NCBI GenBank assembly: GCA_921293015.1
Contig: OV121091.1
Coordinates: 36,750,839-36,814,838, forward strand
Direction: 5' to 3'
Source: Phorcus lineatus
Lineage: Eukaryota > Mollusca > Gastropoda > Trochida > Trochidae
DNA length: 64,000 nt
The notes under the pieces were generated by a model. It saw nothing but the letters and a program-made list of their open reading frames with translations. It did no database searches and had not been told where the DNA came from. This document shows, in pieces, positions 41,565 to 50,690 of this stretch. Made by a program: the position numbers and the translations under genes. Numbering within the stretch: the stretch's first letter is position 1; every line of letters starts with the position of its first letter.

Positions 41565-41566
41565 GA
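40380..41566 (+). mobile_element. 5'-truncated, decayed non-LTR retrotransposon (LINE)
   Basis: Translated pieces in shifting frames match the reverse transcriptase and C-terminal region of L2/jockey-type LINEs. They are an FNTIQ-type motif then HILLEKVLNMGVN (from about 40528), LYTNDC then KIDDDTALVGL at 40690-40760 in place of the [YF]ADD catalytic box, WCENNFLMLNVKKTKE after a frame change, and finally LPSGRGYLLPRYKTNR near 41320-41380 close to the natural stop at 41427. The GVPQG region is deleted and stops and frameshifts are present, so it is dead. It ends in a (TTA)n tail. The equivalent position in the second copy of the segmental duplication lacks it. ACAATG at 40383-40388 and 41567-41572 may be a short target duplication. 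Confidence 0.8.
41518..41564 (+). repeat. (TTA)n microsatellite, LINE 3' tail
   Basis: About 15 uninterrupted TTA units directly after the LINE 3' region. Simple-repeat 3' tails are usual for L2/CR1-type elements, so this is best read as the retrotransposon tail. Confidence 0.9.
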
Positions 41567-41763
41567 ACAATGAAGTGAACGACACAGTGACTAACCTTCT
41601 AAGCCAGATAGGAAAGATCGCATGAAGGAAAGCTCGTTCTATCAAACTAGGATGGAGTTCACAGAGAAGATGAAGTGTAAGTAGGAAAGCTAAACTCACT
41701 TACCTACGACGTACATAGACATGAAGTGAATGGAGGACACCCTCTCTCGGTTAATCATTATGA
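41567..41763 (+). repeat. Segmental duplication, copy A, after LINE
   Basis: The alignment with the second copy resumes here. AACCTTCTAAGCCAGATAGG, GCATGAAGGA, AGAAGATGAA and ACTCACTTACCTACGA correspond in order to positions in 46980-47110. This places the LINE as an insertion inside a formerly continuous block. Confidence 0.6.
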
Positions 41764-41776
41764 GCAACTATAAGAG

Positions 41777-42035
41777 GTGAGGTGAGGTGAGTTGGGGTTT
41801 AACGCCGCTTTCAAGATTATTTCACTTATATCGCGGCTGCTAGTATTACTGCAAGGAGAAAGCCCGCAACACTATAGTGGCTATGCATTGCGGTGAAACC
41901 TGCGAGCATCGGCTGGAACTAGCGAACCATGGGTGGTACTGCGCTGAAATTCAGTGTAGCATTGCACCCAAACCTGACTGCGTGTAGAACAATTCTCTAC
42001 TGCAGACAAAGTTGCCGAGCTCCTGGCGGGATTCG
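41777..42035 (-). mobile_element. Mollusc-type SINE with 13-bp target-site duplication
   Basis: Read on the minus strand, the element starts at a truncated B-box (CGAATCCCGCCAGGAGCTCG), runs about 260 bp and ends with AAAGCGGCGTTAAACCCC followed by (TCACC)n. This tail sequence is one I recognise from short dispersed elements of molluscs. The element is flanked by perfect direct repeats CAACTATAAGAGG at 41764-41776 and 42036-42048, a clear target-site duplication from retroposition. The tRNA-like head upstream of the B box is missing (5' truncation). Confidence 0.85.
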
Positions 42036-42048
42036 CAACTATAAGAGG

Positions 42049-44045
42049 ACGTTATTGTGGGAAACGTTCTCACATAAGATTGACACCACAGAGATCATGC
42101 AGAAAAATTATCGGGGAAATTATAAAAAGGGGCCAATGATCAATATAGAGATTTGCCGTATAGGGTATTACATAGGATACTGAAATCAAGTTATCTATAC
42201 TGAGCGGATTTTTTTTTAAATGTACGAAACCGTGTATAGTTAAATTATGTTGAAAATATCAAACATGCTTAGAGAAAATCATGCAACCTTAACGAAGTAT
42301 ATAGATGAAACTGTCACATAACAGTATTCAACTACAAATTGAAATGATGTAGGGATTGTAAACAGGTTTCTCAGAAAACGATGATGACCTAATTGTTAGC
42401 GGATACCTCATTATAAAAACGGTGATGAAGGATTTGAAGTAGTGAATTTAGGAAACATCCTCTAAGTAAACACGATCGCTCACATTAAATCGTGATTTAG
42501 GGATATCGCCATAATTAACATTCCATTCAGGATGTCTCTGCGTTTCTTAACGCCTAAGGTTATAGTATATGATCAAAAACTAAAAGCGCCTGTAGATATT
42601 CACTAATCTCGTCCCTCGCTAAGTTGGATTTAACTTGTCAGATTACCATTACGATGCGTGGTATAAATGAGTTGAAATGAACTGATACGTAACCTGATGT
42701 TCGATTGGTAAAGAAACCTCCATTATCAGGATTGAGATTAAAGGACAATAAGTGCGACTACAAATGAAACATGTGTCATTTCTGCGTTTTGTCTAGATTT
42801 CTCATTTGCATGAGACCCACATTCGTGTAGATATCCAAGCTGTCTACACGTCTTAATTGTCTTGAATGTCTCATGTATGGAGCTAACTGCAAAGACTGTC
42901 ATTTGTTACCTATTCGAATTCTCTGCAAAGATAAACCAGTACACGTTCCTGTCGAATCAGTCTAAACGTGCTAAACCCATGAAAGAAGTAGGAATGGATG
43001 CATAAGTGACGCTACGAACAGTTGTGTTATGACGTCAAAGACGACCAAATACAGAAACTAAGGTTAAGTTGAAGCAGTCATTACTATGCAAAACATAAAG
43101 GTGAATGTATACACCGCAGATCCTCGGTTACCAAGGACTTAATGTCAAATAATCTTTACAAATCATCCATGGGAATTTTCATCAGGATAAGCATTTCCAA
43201 ACACCCGCCCTTCTGTTTTGTGATAAAACACTAACCAAACAAAACGGCTGAATAGGAAAATATTTCATTTCCGTTTTCGAGACTACATGATCTCTGATCT
43301 TCAGTGTTTCATTCATATCTATCATATCACTGAAAGATAAAGATTAATTGCTCGACAAACATTAGGCTTTTTTTATATGATAGAATCGGCATTTAATAAA
43401 AACATTTTCAAATCGAAGAGTCAACTTTGAAAATAAGGAATGATAAAAGACGTTTCGCCTCAACATAAATGAGATTAAAAATACGAGATGAAAATGAAAA
43501 CCAGAAATGAGTTAAAACAGTTACACTATTATAGCCGGAGGCAATGCATCATAGAGTGTTGGCCACTTATGTTGGTGTCTGGTGATGCTTATGTCTCAAT
43601 GAGTATCAACTAATTATATATAAACTTTTATAAAAACGTATACACGACTCGTTTCCGATATAAATGATATCAATAAATCCCCCAATCCCTCCATCCCGAT
43701 TCTTAAACAACAGAATTGAAAAAAAACCTATCAGACAGTGCGTTTTTGGACATGTTTTAATGTTGTGTTGACAAGATTAGCACACATCTTGTAAGTTAAA
43801 CGAAAAAACTAGCTCTGAGACAAATAAATCCCAAACTGTGGTCCCTGCTGATTCAGGATTGTTCAAGTGCATAATTTCTAAAGAAATACGGTACTTTAAT
43901 ATATGAGTTACAACATGGCAACTACTTCGTTTGATCATCATTGTAGTCCTCACTCTGCCTACATTGACTATGAAAACCAAACAAAACCGTACAGGTCCTA
44001 AGGCAAACATGACTCTGATTTAATATTGCGATAGTGGTAATTAGA
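42049..44045. other. Upstream region of first SOD-like gene
   Basis: No coding region. Patches match the upstream region of the second gene: GTTGTGTTATGACGTCA at 43021-43037 with 47312-47327, and the 43570-43720 stretch (TCAACTAATTATAT, CCCCCAATCCCTCCATCCC, AACAGAATTGAA) with 49370-49470. These support a duplicated block with heavily diverged spacers. Confidence 0.45.
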
Positions 44046-44126
44046 TTAATTGATATCATAGCTTCCTCATTCATGAATTAACGCCATAATAACCAAGGAT
44101 TGCCTTTCGATTAACACGTATATAAA
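44046..44126 (+). promoter_or_regulatory. Core promoter of first SOD-like gene
   Basis: TATATAAA at 44119-44126 lies 46 nt before the ATG. A 29-nt block, beginning TTAATTGATATCATAGC and ending CTCATTCAT (44046-44074), is repeated with one difference before the second gene, and in both cases ends exactly 45 bp upstream of the TATA box. The block includes TAATTGAT, a homeodomain-type core. Start of transcription is expected near 44150, giving a very short leader. Confidence 0.75.
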
Positions 44127-44171
44127 CTGCTTAACCCAAAAGATAATCATTCAAATCCATTTCATCTCACA

Positions 44172-44921
44172 ATGTGTTCACTAGCAGTCGCTCTTCTCTC
44201 CGTCGTCAGTCACCTGGCAGTAGGACAGGACTGGATGGGACGAGGAATGCAGGGGGTCGGGTCACCCCAAAACGCAGGGTGGGGTGTTGGTTCCTGGGGT
44301 ATCGGCACAGGTGCGGGTACCGGCGCAATTGGAACAGGAGTCGGTATTGGTGGAACTGGTACAGGCGTTTGGCCGGGGATTACACAGCCTGTTAATCCTT
44401 ATTTCAACACGACCATCAACTGCGCAGCTAGCGGAACCACATTCACGGGTTCAGCAACCATCAAGAGGATGCCGCAACAGTGGGGGTGGGGAGGTCGAAG
44501 CAACCAGCTGACTGGCACTCTAGACATCAGATCCATTTCTATTTCTGGAACCTTCAGCGTCGTCATCACCGAGAGATCCAGGGCTGAAGCTACTTGTACT
44601 GCCGACGGACTCGGACCCATCGTTGGATCCCGACCTAGCAACACATGGGGAGGAAGATGGGGACACCATTCTCAGTGGAACCCCTGGGGATCCCAGTCTC
44701 AGTCTAACGGCGTCCTGACAACAATCACAGTTACCCCTGGAATCCAAACAACAGTGGATCTGTCATCAGCTAACTTTCCCTACAGGAGTCTGGAATCGTA
44801 TGCAGGAAGAGGCCTAGCCCTGTGTACAACAATCAGCGAATCCATGGGACAACATGTCTGCACAAACCCAACTGCTTGCTGTACACTCGGTTTCGACAAC
44901 AAGGACGCTGTCACACCTTAA
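44172..44921 (+). CDS. Secreted Gly-rich protein with degenerate Cu/Zn-SOD-like domain, paralogue A
   Basis: A single exon of 249 codons. Residues 1-19 form a signal peptide (cleavage probably after AVGQ, before DWMG). Residues 23-70 are a Gly/Thr/Ala low-complexity segment with GTGAGTGAIGTGVGIGGTGT. N79-T-T is a possible N-glycosylation site. Residues 80-245 I align by eye to Cu/Zn superoxide dismutase: TGTLDIRSISISGTF and VVITE take the place of the strand and HVHE, CTADGLGPIVGSRPSN that of CTSAGPHFNP, YAGRGLALC that of the GRxLVVH strand, and ACCTLGF that of ACGVIG. The copper and bridging histidines are all replaced and the active-site Arg is absent, while the disulfide cysteines (C142 and C236/237) remain, so dismutase activity is unlikely. 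A HH pair (165-166) sits in a W/G/S/Q-rich loop. Six cysteines in the mature chain. Oyster cavortin/dominin and Perna pernin are known inactive SOD-like extracellular proteins. A shell-matrix, mucus or plasma role is inference. The start follows a TATA box and gives a good signal peptide. Confidence 0.85.
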   Translation: MCSLAVALLSVVSHLAVGQDWMGRGMQGVGSPQNAGWGVGSWGIGTGAGTGAIGTGVGIGGTGTGVWPGITQPVNPYFNTTINCAASGTTFTGSATIKRMPQQWGWGGRSNQLTGTLDIRSISISGTFSVVITERSRAEATCTADGLGPIVGSRPSNTWGGRWGHHSQWNPWGSQSQSNGVLTTITVTPGIQTTVDLSSANFPYRSLESYAGRGLALCTTISESMGQHVCTNPTACCTLGFDNKDAVTP

Positions 44922-45012
44922 GAACAGTTTAGGTGGCCTTTCAAAAGAACCACTGGGGATTGATGGTTAAATATTTATTTCAAGTAGTCTTTATTAATGT
45001 CTCGTTTTATAT

Positions 45013-45018
45013 AATAAA
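45013..45018 (+). terminator. Poly(A) signal of first SOD-like gene
   Basis: AATAAA 92 nt after the stop codon, in an AT-rich 3' region. A second AATAAA at 45109-45114 is an alternative. Both are plausible for a short 3' UTR. Confidence 0.6.
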
Positions 45019-45269
45019 CCTATTTCGGCATGCAATGTCTTGTATATGTAGACCGTAACACGTTTTTTTTAAAAATAACTAGAAACATTAAGTATTTCTG
45101 GTAAAAAGAATAAATGATAAAATTATATTTATGAAACTTCTGTCTTTTATTTTCTGTCATTAATCATAACCTTTTGGCCATTCCAGAGATTTCAAAATTA
45201 CACCCACTAAATGTAACAGAAGTAAGCAAAGAAGTAAGATAAACAAACGACATTTATTTCCTTTTTAAA

Positions 45270-45600
45270 ATTTTTTAAAAAATAATAATAATGGTATATT
45301 TCTAAGGCGCAAATTTCCACGCACTAGTGCATGCTCAAGGCCATACCAGCAATTATTACCCTGGTCTTAACCAAGCTGACATATTTGTCGGTAGAAGGTC
45401 ACAGCACACTGCTTCACCAGGTACCCATTTCTTGCTGGGTGAACAGAGGCACACTTTGAACTAAGTCTCTTGCCCAAGTAGACACCACAATTCTCTTAAC
45501 TTGTGTCTCAGTGTGGGGTAGGGAATCAAATCTTCACACTCTCAGCTTTTCCAGCAAAGACGGGTTAACCGACCCATCTGGCGACCCACGCCCGATGTTG
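45270..45600. mobile_element. SINE-like dispersed repeat
   Basis: Begins AATAATAATAATGGTATATT TCTAAGGCGC and includes CACTAGTGCATGCTCAAGG, AGGTACCCATTT...GGGTGAACAG, CTCTTGCCCAAGTAGACACC and, near the end, GGGAATCAAATC. The order of these blocks resembles widespread invertebrate repeats of the 'GGTACCCATTT...CTTGCCCAAGGACAC' type. No target duplication was identified. It lies between the two copies of the segmental duplication. Confidence 0.55.
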
Positions 45601-46103
45601 CTGAACTTCACTGATAGCGGTCAACTAAGTTATGCACAGGACCACGAGCCACAATATTTTTAAAACACTTTTGTTAGTATCGACTCGCTTTCAATCTGGC
45701 TTCCATTTTGGCGGAGAAGAGGAGATTACATTAACCCTGAAATATTCAAAACTCAAGTATCTCCAAAAGTATTTGAGATGTTGCCAACAAACTTAAAATA
45801 AATAAAGATAGCACCCATTCCTTTCTTGACATTTACTGTTAAATGCAACAGAAAACACATCTAAATGGTCATAGTTATGTTAAAAGATAGGATATTTTCA
45901 AATGAATAGCATACACAATTTTTCGGTACATTGTAGGATTACTTCAAACCTAATTCTATTTTTATTACAAAAGTCTAATTAATTTATTTGTAATCATAGC
46001 ATTTAGGAATTTGATAACATTTTCAAATGGAAACTTGATTCAACTCAAAGGAGAATTAAAAAATGAATTCTCTTTAATCCCTTATTAGACTGTTCCATTT
46101 CAT

Positions 46104-46152
46104 CATTACGTGTCTGGTTATTCAATCCACGGTGTTAAAAATACAAGACATT
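46104..46152 (+). repeat. 48-bp direct repeat, left copy
   Basis: CATTACGTGTCTGGTTATTC ... AATACAAGACATT matches 46568-46615 with a few differences. The two copies bracket a LINE-like fragment and a CT microsatellite, at the left border of copy B of the segmental duplication. Confidence 0.85.
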
Positions 46153-46189
46153 AAACACAGAGGCATTTTGCTAAACTAGTACAAGATCT

Positions 46190-46480
46190 TGATAAAAGAT
46201 CATCATCAATATCTACCATTGCAAATTTGGAATTGTGGTCACTCGTGGGCTACATCGACAAACGTACACTTTTATTTCTTCGGCGACTCTGTAACATCTT
46301 TCCTCCAAAGCATGTTTCGAGAAGAATTGTTAACACTACTGTACATAGCTTTGAAGAACAATTGTGGCGATCACAAACTTTATATCGCTCAAATATGTCA
46401 TTTTATGTATCAACTCATACTTAACTCTCTTATCATATCCTGTGGCAATTAGCATATAAATACCCTAATTATAAATCAAT
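46190..46480 (+). mobile_element. Probable C-terminal fragment of a second LINE
   Basis: The frame at 46227 encodes LWSLVGYIDKRTLLFLRRLC followed by NIFPPKHVSRRIV, which resembles the region after the reverse transcriptase in molluscan non-LTR elements (DKRKLLFLGRLC-type motif). After the stop at 46424 the frame continues as a weaker match. It has no RT catalytic motifs and is only a short relic. The family call rests on memory of the motif. Confidence 0.4.
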
Positions 46481-46486
46481 CATGCA

Positions 46487-46488
<2 letters not shown>

Positions 46489-46568
<80 letters not shown>
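46489..46568. repeat. (TC)n microsatellite
   Basis: About 40 uninterrupted TC units, a perfect polypyrimidine tract of 80 bp. It ends directly against the right copy of the 48-bp direct repeat. Confidence 0.98.
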
Positions 46569-46573
<5 letters not shown>

Positions 46574-46615
46574 GTATCTGGTTATACAATCCTCGGTGTT
46601 AAAATACAAGACATT
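46568..46615 (+). repeat. 48-bp direct repeat, right copy
   Basis: CATTACGTATCTGGTTATAC ... AATACAAGACATT, the partner of 46104-46152. It continues without a break into the segmental-duplication sequence (TTGAGGACTAACATTTTATT). Confidence 0.85.
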
Positions 46616-47120
46616 TGAGGACTAACATTTTATTGTCATCCCCGTATTGCTTGCTAAATCGAGACGTAATATTCTGGTAGTTGTGAACGTACTTTCAGAT
46701 TCCACTTCATTGCAACGTAAACGGAACAATGCAATAAAATCTGGGTTAATGTCTTGTTTGGCTAGAACCTTATCAATACCAACCTGATGTTAAAGACCGA
46801 TTCCGTATATAAAGGAATTAATGACAGAGGGTCTTAGATTTGGTCAAGTACTGCCAAGACAAGTTTCCTGTTTTTCTACAATGTTATAGTCCTTCCAGGA
46901 ATGTTTCTGATAAAAAGTCCATAAATCAAGGTCAATCGTCTGAACAAATCGTATTCCTTTATAAATGTTGCAGCGTACGGAAACCATCCTTCTTGGGCAG
47001 ATGGGATAGACTGTATGAAGGACACCCCATTCTGTCACACAAGGATGCACGTCATAAAGAAGATGAATTGAAAATAGGAACTCTACACTTAGTTTACCAC
47101 GATGAACAGATATTGGGCAA
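46611..47120 (+). repeat. Segmental duplication, copy B, left part
   Basis: Aligns with 40031-40378 and then, skipping the LINE, with 41577-41730. Here the two parts are continuous, so this copy keeps the pre-insertion arrangement. The open frame at 46840-47124 falls inside this block and is not conserved as a frame in copy A, so it is not called a gene. Confidence 0.65.
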
Positions 47121-49813
47121 ATAGCAACAGTTTAATGTAGGAAACTTTCCCTTATCAAAAGGATATTATGCAGAGTAAGTAAACGACTTCTTTAAGTGAG
47201 ATATGAGGATACAAGTTGAACATTTCATTTAAGATGGTAATGTTTTTAAGGCTCAAGGACGGTAGGAGGAAAAAGGTTTACGACTTCCTGCTTTAGTGAT
47301 GTCACTAGAAATTGTGTTATGACGTCACAGCAAGTGGTTCAGCTGTGTCTCAGATTTCCCGTATCGTGTTTTTGAAATGCATGTTGAAGTGGCAAGGGTG
47401 GGAAAGCAATATTACATTTTCTAATGATGCTTTTCTTAAAGAAGTCGCTATTAAATACATACGAAACGGAACTTAACCAGTGTGTTTTAGTCTTTTAAAT
47501 TTTAAGAAAATTTTGATCATGCAATTGAAATCGTTCTCTTTATTTTCTAATCTCAAGTGTCAATTACGACCATATGAATATGAATTGCTTGTTGTGGTAG
47601 GATAACAGGTTAGTCATTGAAAAGTTCCTTAATTTGTTATATACAGAAACATTTTCAAAAAAATTAAGTTCTTATAAAACAAAGTTTATCAATGTATCAA
47701 TACCCATTTCATACATATATGATATCGTCAAAGCACTGTTTGTCATTTACGAGCAGAAAGCCACAAGTTGTGTTCACAATGATTACATTGGAATATGACC
47801 ATCATATTTTCTAGAAAATAATTCAAATTCCGTATCAGTCATCATTAACCGATACTGGGGAAATTACATGTTGTTCTCAATCAAAATTCATTAACTTATG
47901 ACAGACAGTTTGAACTGGAGAAGAAATGTCTTATCTTCCAAAAGAGATATATTTCAATTTAGAGGATATGATCACTTGACAATACCAAGCTTGGCACTAC
48001 AGAACACATGAGGCTGATTAGTTTATAGGGTAATTATCGGGGGAAAAGTATTTATGACTCGGCTAGCCTTTAGGCACTGTTCATATCTATCAGGCTTACC
48101 AGATAAAACTATTTTGAATTTAAACATTGTCACACGTGCATGGTCACTTGTTGGATTTACATTCATTCCTAATTACGGCATAAGAAGATATTTTTAAGAA
48201 ATAGATTTTCTCACGTGTTTGCTCACTGACTTCAAGAAAGTTTGATGGATGCAATTTAAACTGGTATGAATGCCGGAGTTTGTCGACGGCATTCATACCA
48301 TACAGTTAAAATTGAACTTTCAAAACGTTTATGAGCCAGTGAACAATCACATGATGATATCTGTTTTTTATAAGTTCATACTTAGAAATTTAAGGGAACT
48401 TTTGAACTTGTAATATGTAATTTGTAATTGTAAAATAACAAATTACAGTTAAACAACTTTTGACTGCTATGCCTAACATGCATGCCCTTAAGCCCCGCCC
48501 GCATATAGGCCGCATCATTCATGTTAGATCACTAACAAAACGAAATATGCAAAACGATAATGAAAAGTATTCATTTAAAGTTATCAATAAACTGTTGTTA
48601 TCAAACTTCAAAAACGATGTTCAGTCTCATGTAAGCACTTTCCAAAGGATTTTTTTAAAAACCGCATGTATCGATAGATGCATTACTGCGCAAAGATAAA
48701 TTGTTAAAGTAGTCAAAGTTGCATTAATCTGCATGAACTATATGATGGCTTCAGGCTTAAGATTTTGTTTACATTTTTATAACCAAAAACGGCAGCCCTA
48801 AAGTGCAATAAAACAGCTTATTTTCATTAGGTCGTCTCATTTACATTTAGGCCTCGTTAAAGAATATTTCACCTGATGTCCTCTGTCCTCTTTTGTCCTC
48901 TGTCTCAGCTGTTCAAAATCAATTTTCACATTTTATGCACAACCCAATCTCAAGATGTTTACTTCCACTAGTGATTTCAGTCGTATGAACGACTTTTTAT
49001 AGTTGAATGTAAGCAAATTGGAAGGAATTGTAAGTGATTTATTTCAACAATAAAGAAATACCCGTATCGCATAAGCCAGTAACCAACGAAATTTCGTGAT
49101 AGGGCGCATTTAGAAGAACGGTTAAAGTGGTTCTGACAAAATAGGTCTGATTTGTTAAAGAAGAAACCGATTTCAAACATAAAATAATTATCACTGAAAA
49201 AAAGCATGATAAGGGACGTTTACAAATAAACTACAATATTAAGGGCATTAAAGAAAACCATGTGACAATGACTGTCAAAGTTGAGTTTGCATAGTTACAC
49301 AAACATATCCGTAGGCACACTGAATCATATTTTATTGTAGTCAGCACTTAATCGTTTGTTGGATGTATGTATGCCTGGCTGAGTATTAACTAATCATCTT
49401 AAAAACACGATACAATTTAGTTAAAAACGTGACCCCTGCCTCCCACCAATATTCGACAAAGCAACAGAATATAAATAAAAAATGAAAATCATGAAAAAAT
49501 ACGTGTAGAAAGTCAATGATATCACAGATTCATTTGACAATCATTTTTCACTTGTGATTTGATTGTGAAGTTTAAACAAAATGTAAAAAAAAATAAAGAT
49601 AACCAAAACAGAACATATTTGATCGAAAATTCAAAACGCATGTATTTATCTGTAAACTTAATATAAAATTGAATAAATTACAGAAAATTAAAATTCCGAA
49701 GACATAAACTATCACTATGTGTATACCGACGATAAAGATCAAACCAAAAGATGCAGCACCTTCCCCAAACGTAAATCTTATTTAACATTGCATTACTGAT
49801 AATTAGATCCAGG
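47121..49813. other. Upstream region of second SOD-like gene
   Basis: Gene-free, AT-rich. Contains TGACGTCA at 47320-47327 in a context shared with the first gene's upstream region, the 48251-48314 hairpin, and a patch at 49370-49470 alignable to 43570-43720. The frames at 48460 and 48977 (minus) are unrecognised. Confidence 0.45.
48251..48314. repeat. Inverted repeat / hairpin, 14-bp perfect stem
   Basis: TGGTATGAATGCCG (48262-48275) pairs perfectly with CGGCATTCATACCA (48287-48300) across an 11-nt loop. Outside it, GCAATTTAAAC and the sequence TACAGTTAAAATTG pair imperfectly, extending the stem to about 25 bp. I found no counterpart in copy A. Confidence 0.75.
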
Positions 49814-49894
49814 TTAATTGATATGATAGCTTCCTCATTCATAACCTAAGGCCAGATTGAACAGGGATTGTCTGTAGATTAACCCATATATAAA
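49814..49894 (+). promoter_or_regulatory. Core promoter of second SOD-like gene
   Basis: TATATAAA at 49887-49894, 59 nt before the ATG, with the 29-nt conserved block at 49814-49842 (TTAATTGATATGATAGC...CTCATTCAT) ending 45 bp upstream, the same spacing as in the first gene. Sequence between block and TATA is diverged, making the fixed spacing notable. Confidence 0.75.
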
Positions 49895-49952
49895 CTGTTT
49901 AAACCAAAAGGAAATCATTCCCCAGTCGGCATCTACTTCATCTCATATCACA

Positions 49953-50690
49953 ATGTGTTCACTAGCAGTCGCTCTTCTCTCCGTCGTCAGTCACCTGGCA
50001 GTAGGACAGGACTGGATGGGACGAGGAATGCAGGGAGTAGGGACACCGCAAAACGCAGGGTGGGGTGTTGGTTCCTGGGGTATCGGCACAGGTGCGGGTA
50101 CCGGCGCAATTGGAACAGGAGTCGGTATTGGTGGAACTGGTACAGGCGTTTGGCCGGGGATTACACAGCCTGTTAATCCTTATTTCAACACGACCATCAA
50201 CTGTGCAATACCCAATGGTGCTGCAACCATCAAGAGGATGCCACAACAGTGGGGGTGGGGAGGTCGAAGCAACCAGCTGACAGGCAGTCTCGTCTTCAGA
50301 TCCGTGTCCGTCTCCGGAACCTTCAGCGTTGTCATCACTGAGAGATCCAGGGCTGAAGCTACTTGCACTACCGACGGACTCGGACCCATCGCCGGATCCC
50401 GACCCAGCAACCCATGGGGAGGAAGATGGGGACACCATTCTCAGTGGAACCCCTGGGGATCCCAGTCTCAGTCTAACGGCGTCCTCACAACCATCACAGT
50501 AACCGCTGGAATCCAGACAACAGTGGATCTGACATCAGCTAACTTTCCCTACAGAAATCTGGAATCGTATGCAGGAAGAAGCCTGGTCCTGTGTCAAACC
50601 ATTGGTGAATCCATGGGACAACATGTCTGCACCAGCCCCGCTGTTTGCTGTACTCTCGGATTCGACAACAAGGACGCTGTCCCACTGTAA
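49953..50690 (+). CDS. Secreted Gly-rich protein with degenerate Cu/Zn-SOD-like domain, paralogue B
   Basis: A single exon of 245 codons, paralogous to 44172-44921. The first 84 residues differ from A by one residue (GTPQ for GSPQ), so signal peptide, Gly/Thr-rich segment and N79 glycosylation site are the same. The C-terminal domain is more divergent: four residues are lost after C84 (CAIPNGAATIKRM), and there are changes such as TGSLVFRSVSVS, GPIAGSRPSNPW, YAGRSLVLC and TSPAVCC. All six mature cysteines, the HH pair (161-162) and the WGHHSQWNPWGSQSQSN loop are conserved. The positions expected to hold SOD metal ligands are non-histidine here too. As both copies keep an open frame, intact promoter and cysteines, both are probably functional. 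A structural or carrier role outside the cell is inference. Confidence 0.85.
   Translation: MCSLAVALLSVVSHLAVGQDWMGRGMQGVGTPQNAGWGVGSWGIGTGAGTGAIGTGVGIGGTGTGVWPGITQPVNPYFNTTINCAIPNGAATIKRMPQQWGWGGRSNQLTGSLVFRSVSVSGTFSVVITERSRAEATCTTDGLGPIAGSRPSNPWGGRWGHHSQWNPWGSQSQSNGVLTTITVTAGIQTTVDLTSANFPYRNLESYAGRSLVLCQTIGESMGQHVCTSPAVCCTLGFDNKDAVPL

Noticed and set aside
46840..47124. 94-codon frame starting near a YCQDKFPVFLQC peptide
   Set aside because: It lies in the duplicated block and the matching sequence in copy A does not preserve the reading frame.
49962..50438. 158-codon antisense frame opposite the second SOD-like gene
   Set aside because: It overlaps the well-supported sense gene and lacks its own start context. 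The matching antisense stretch of the first gene is broken.
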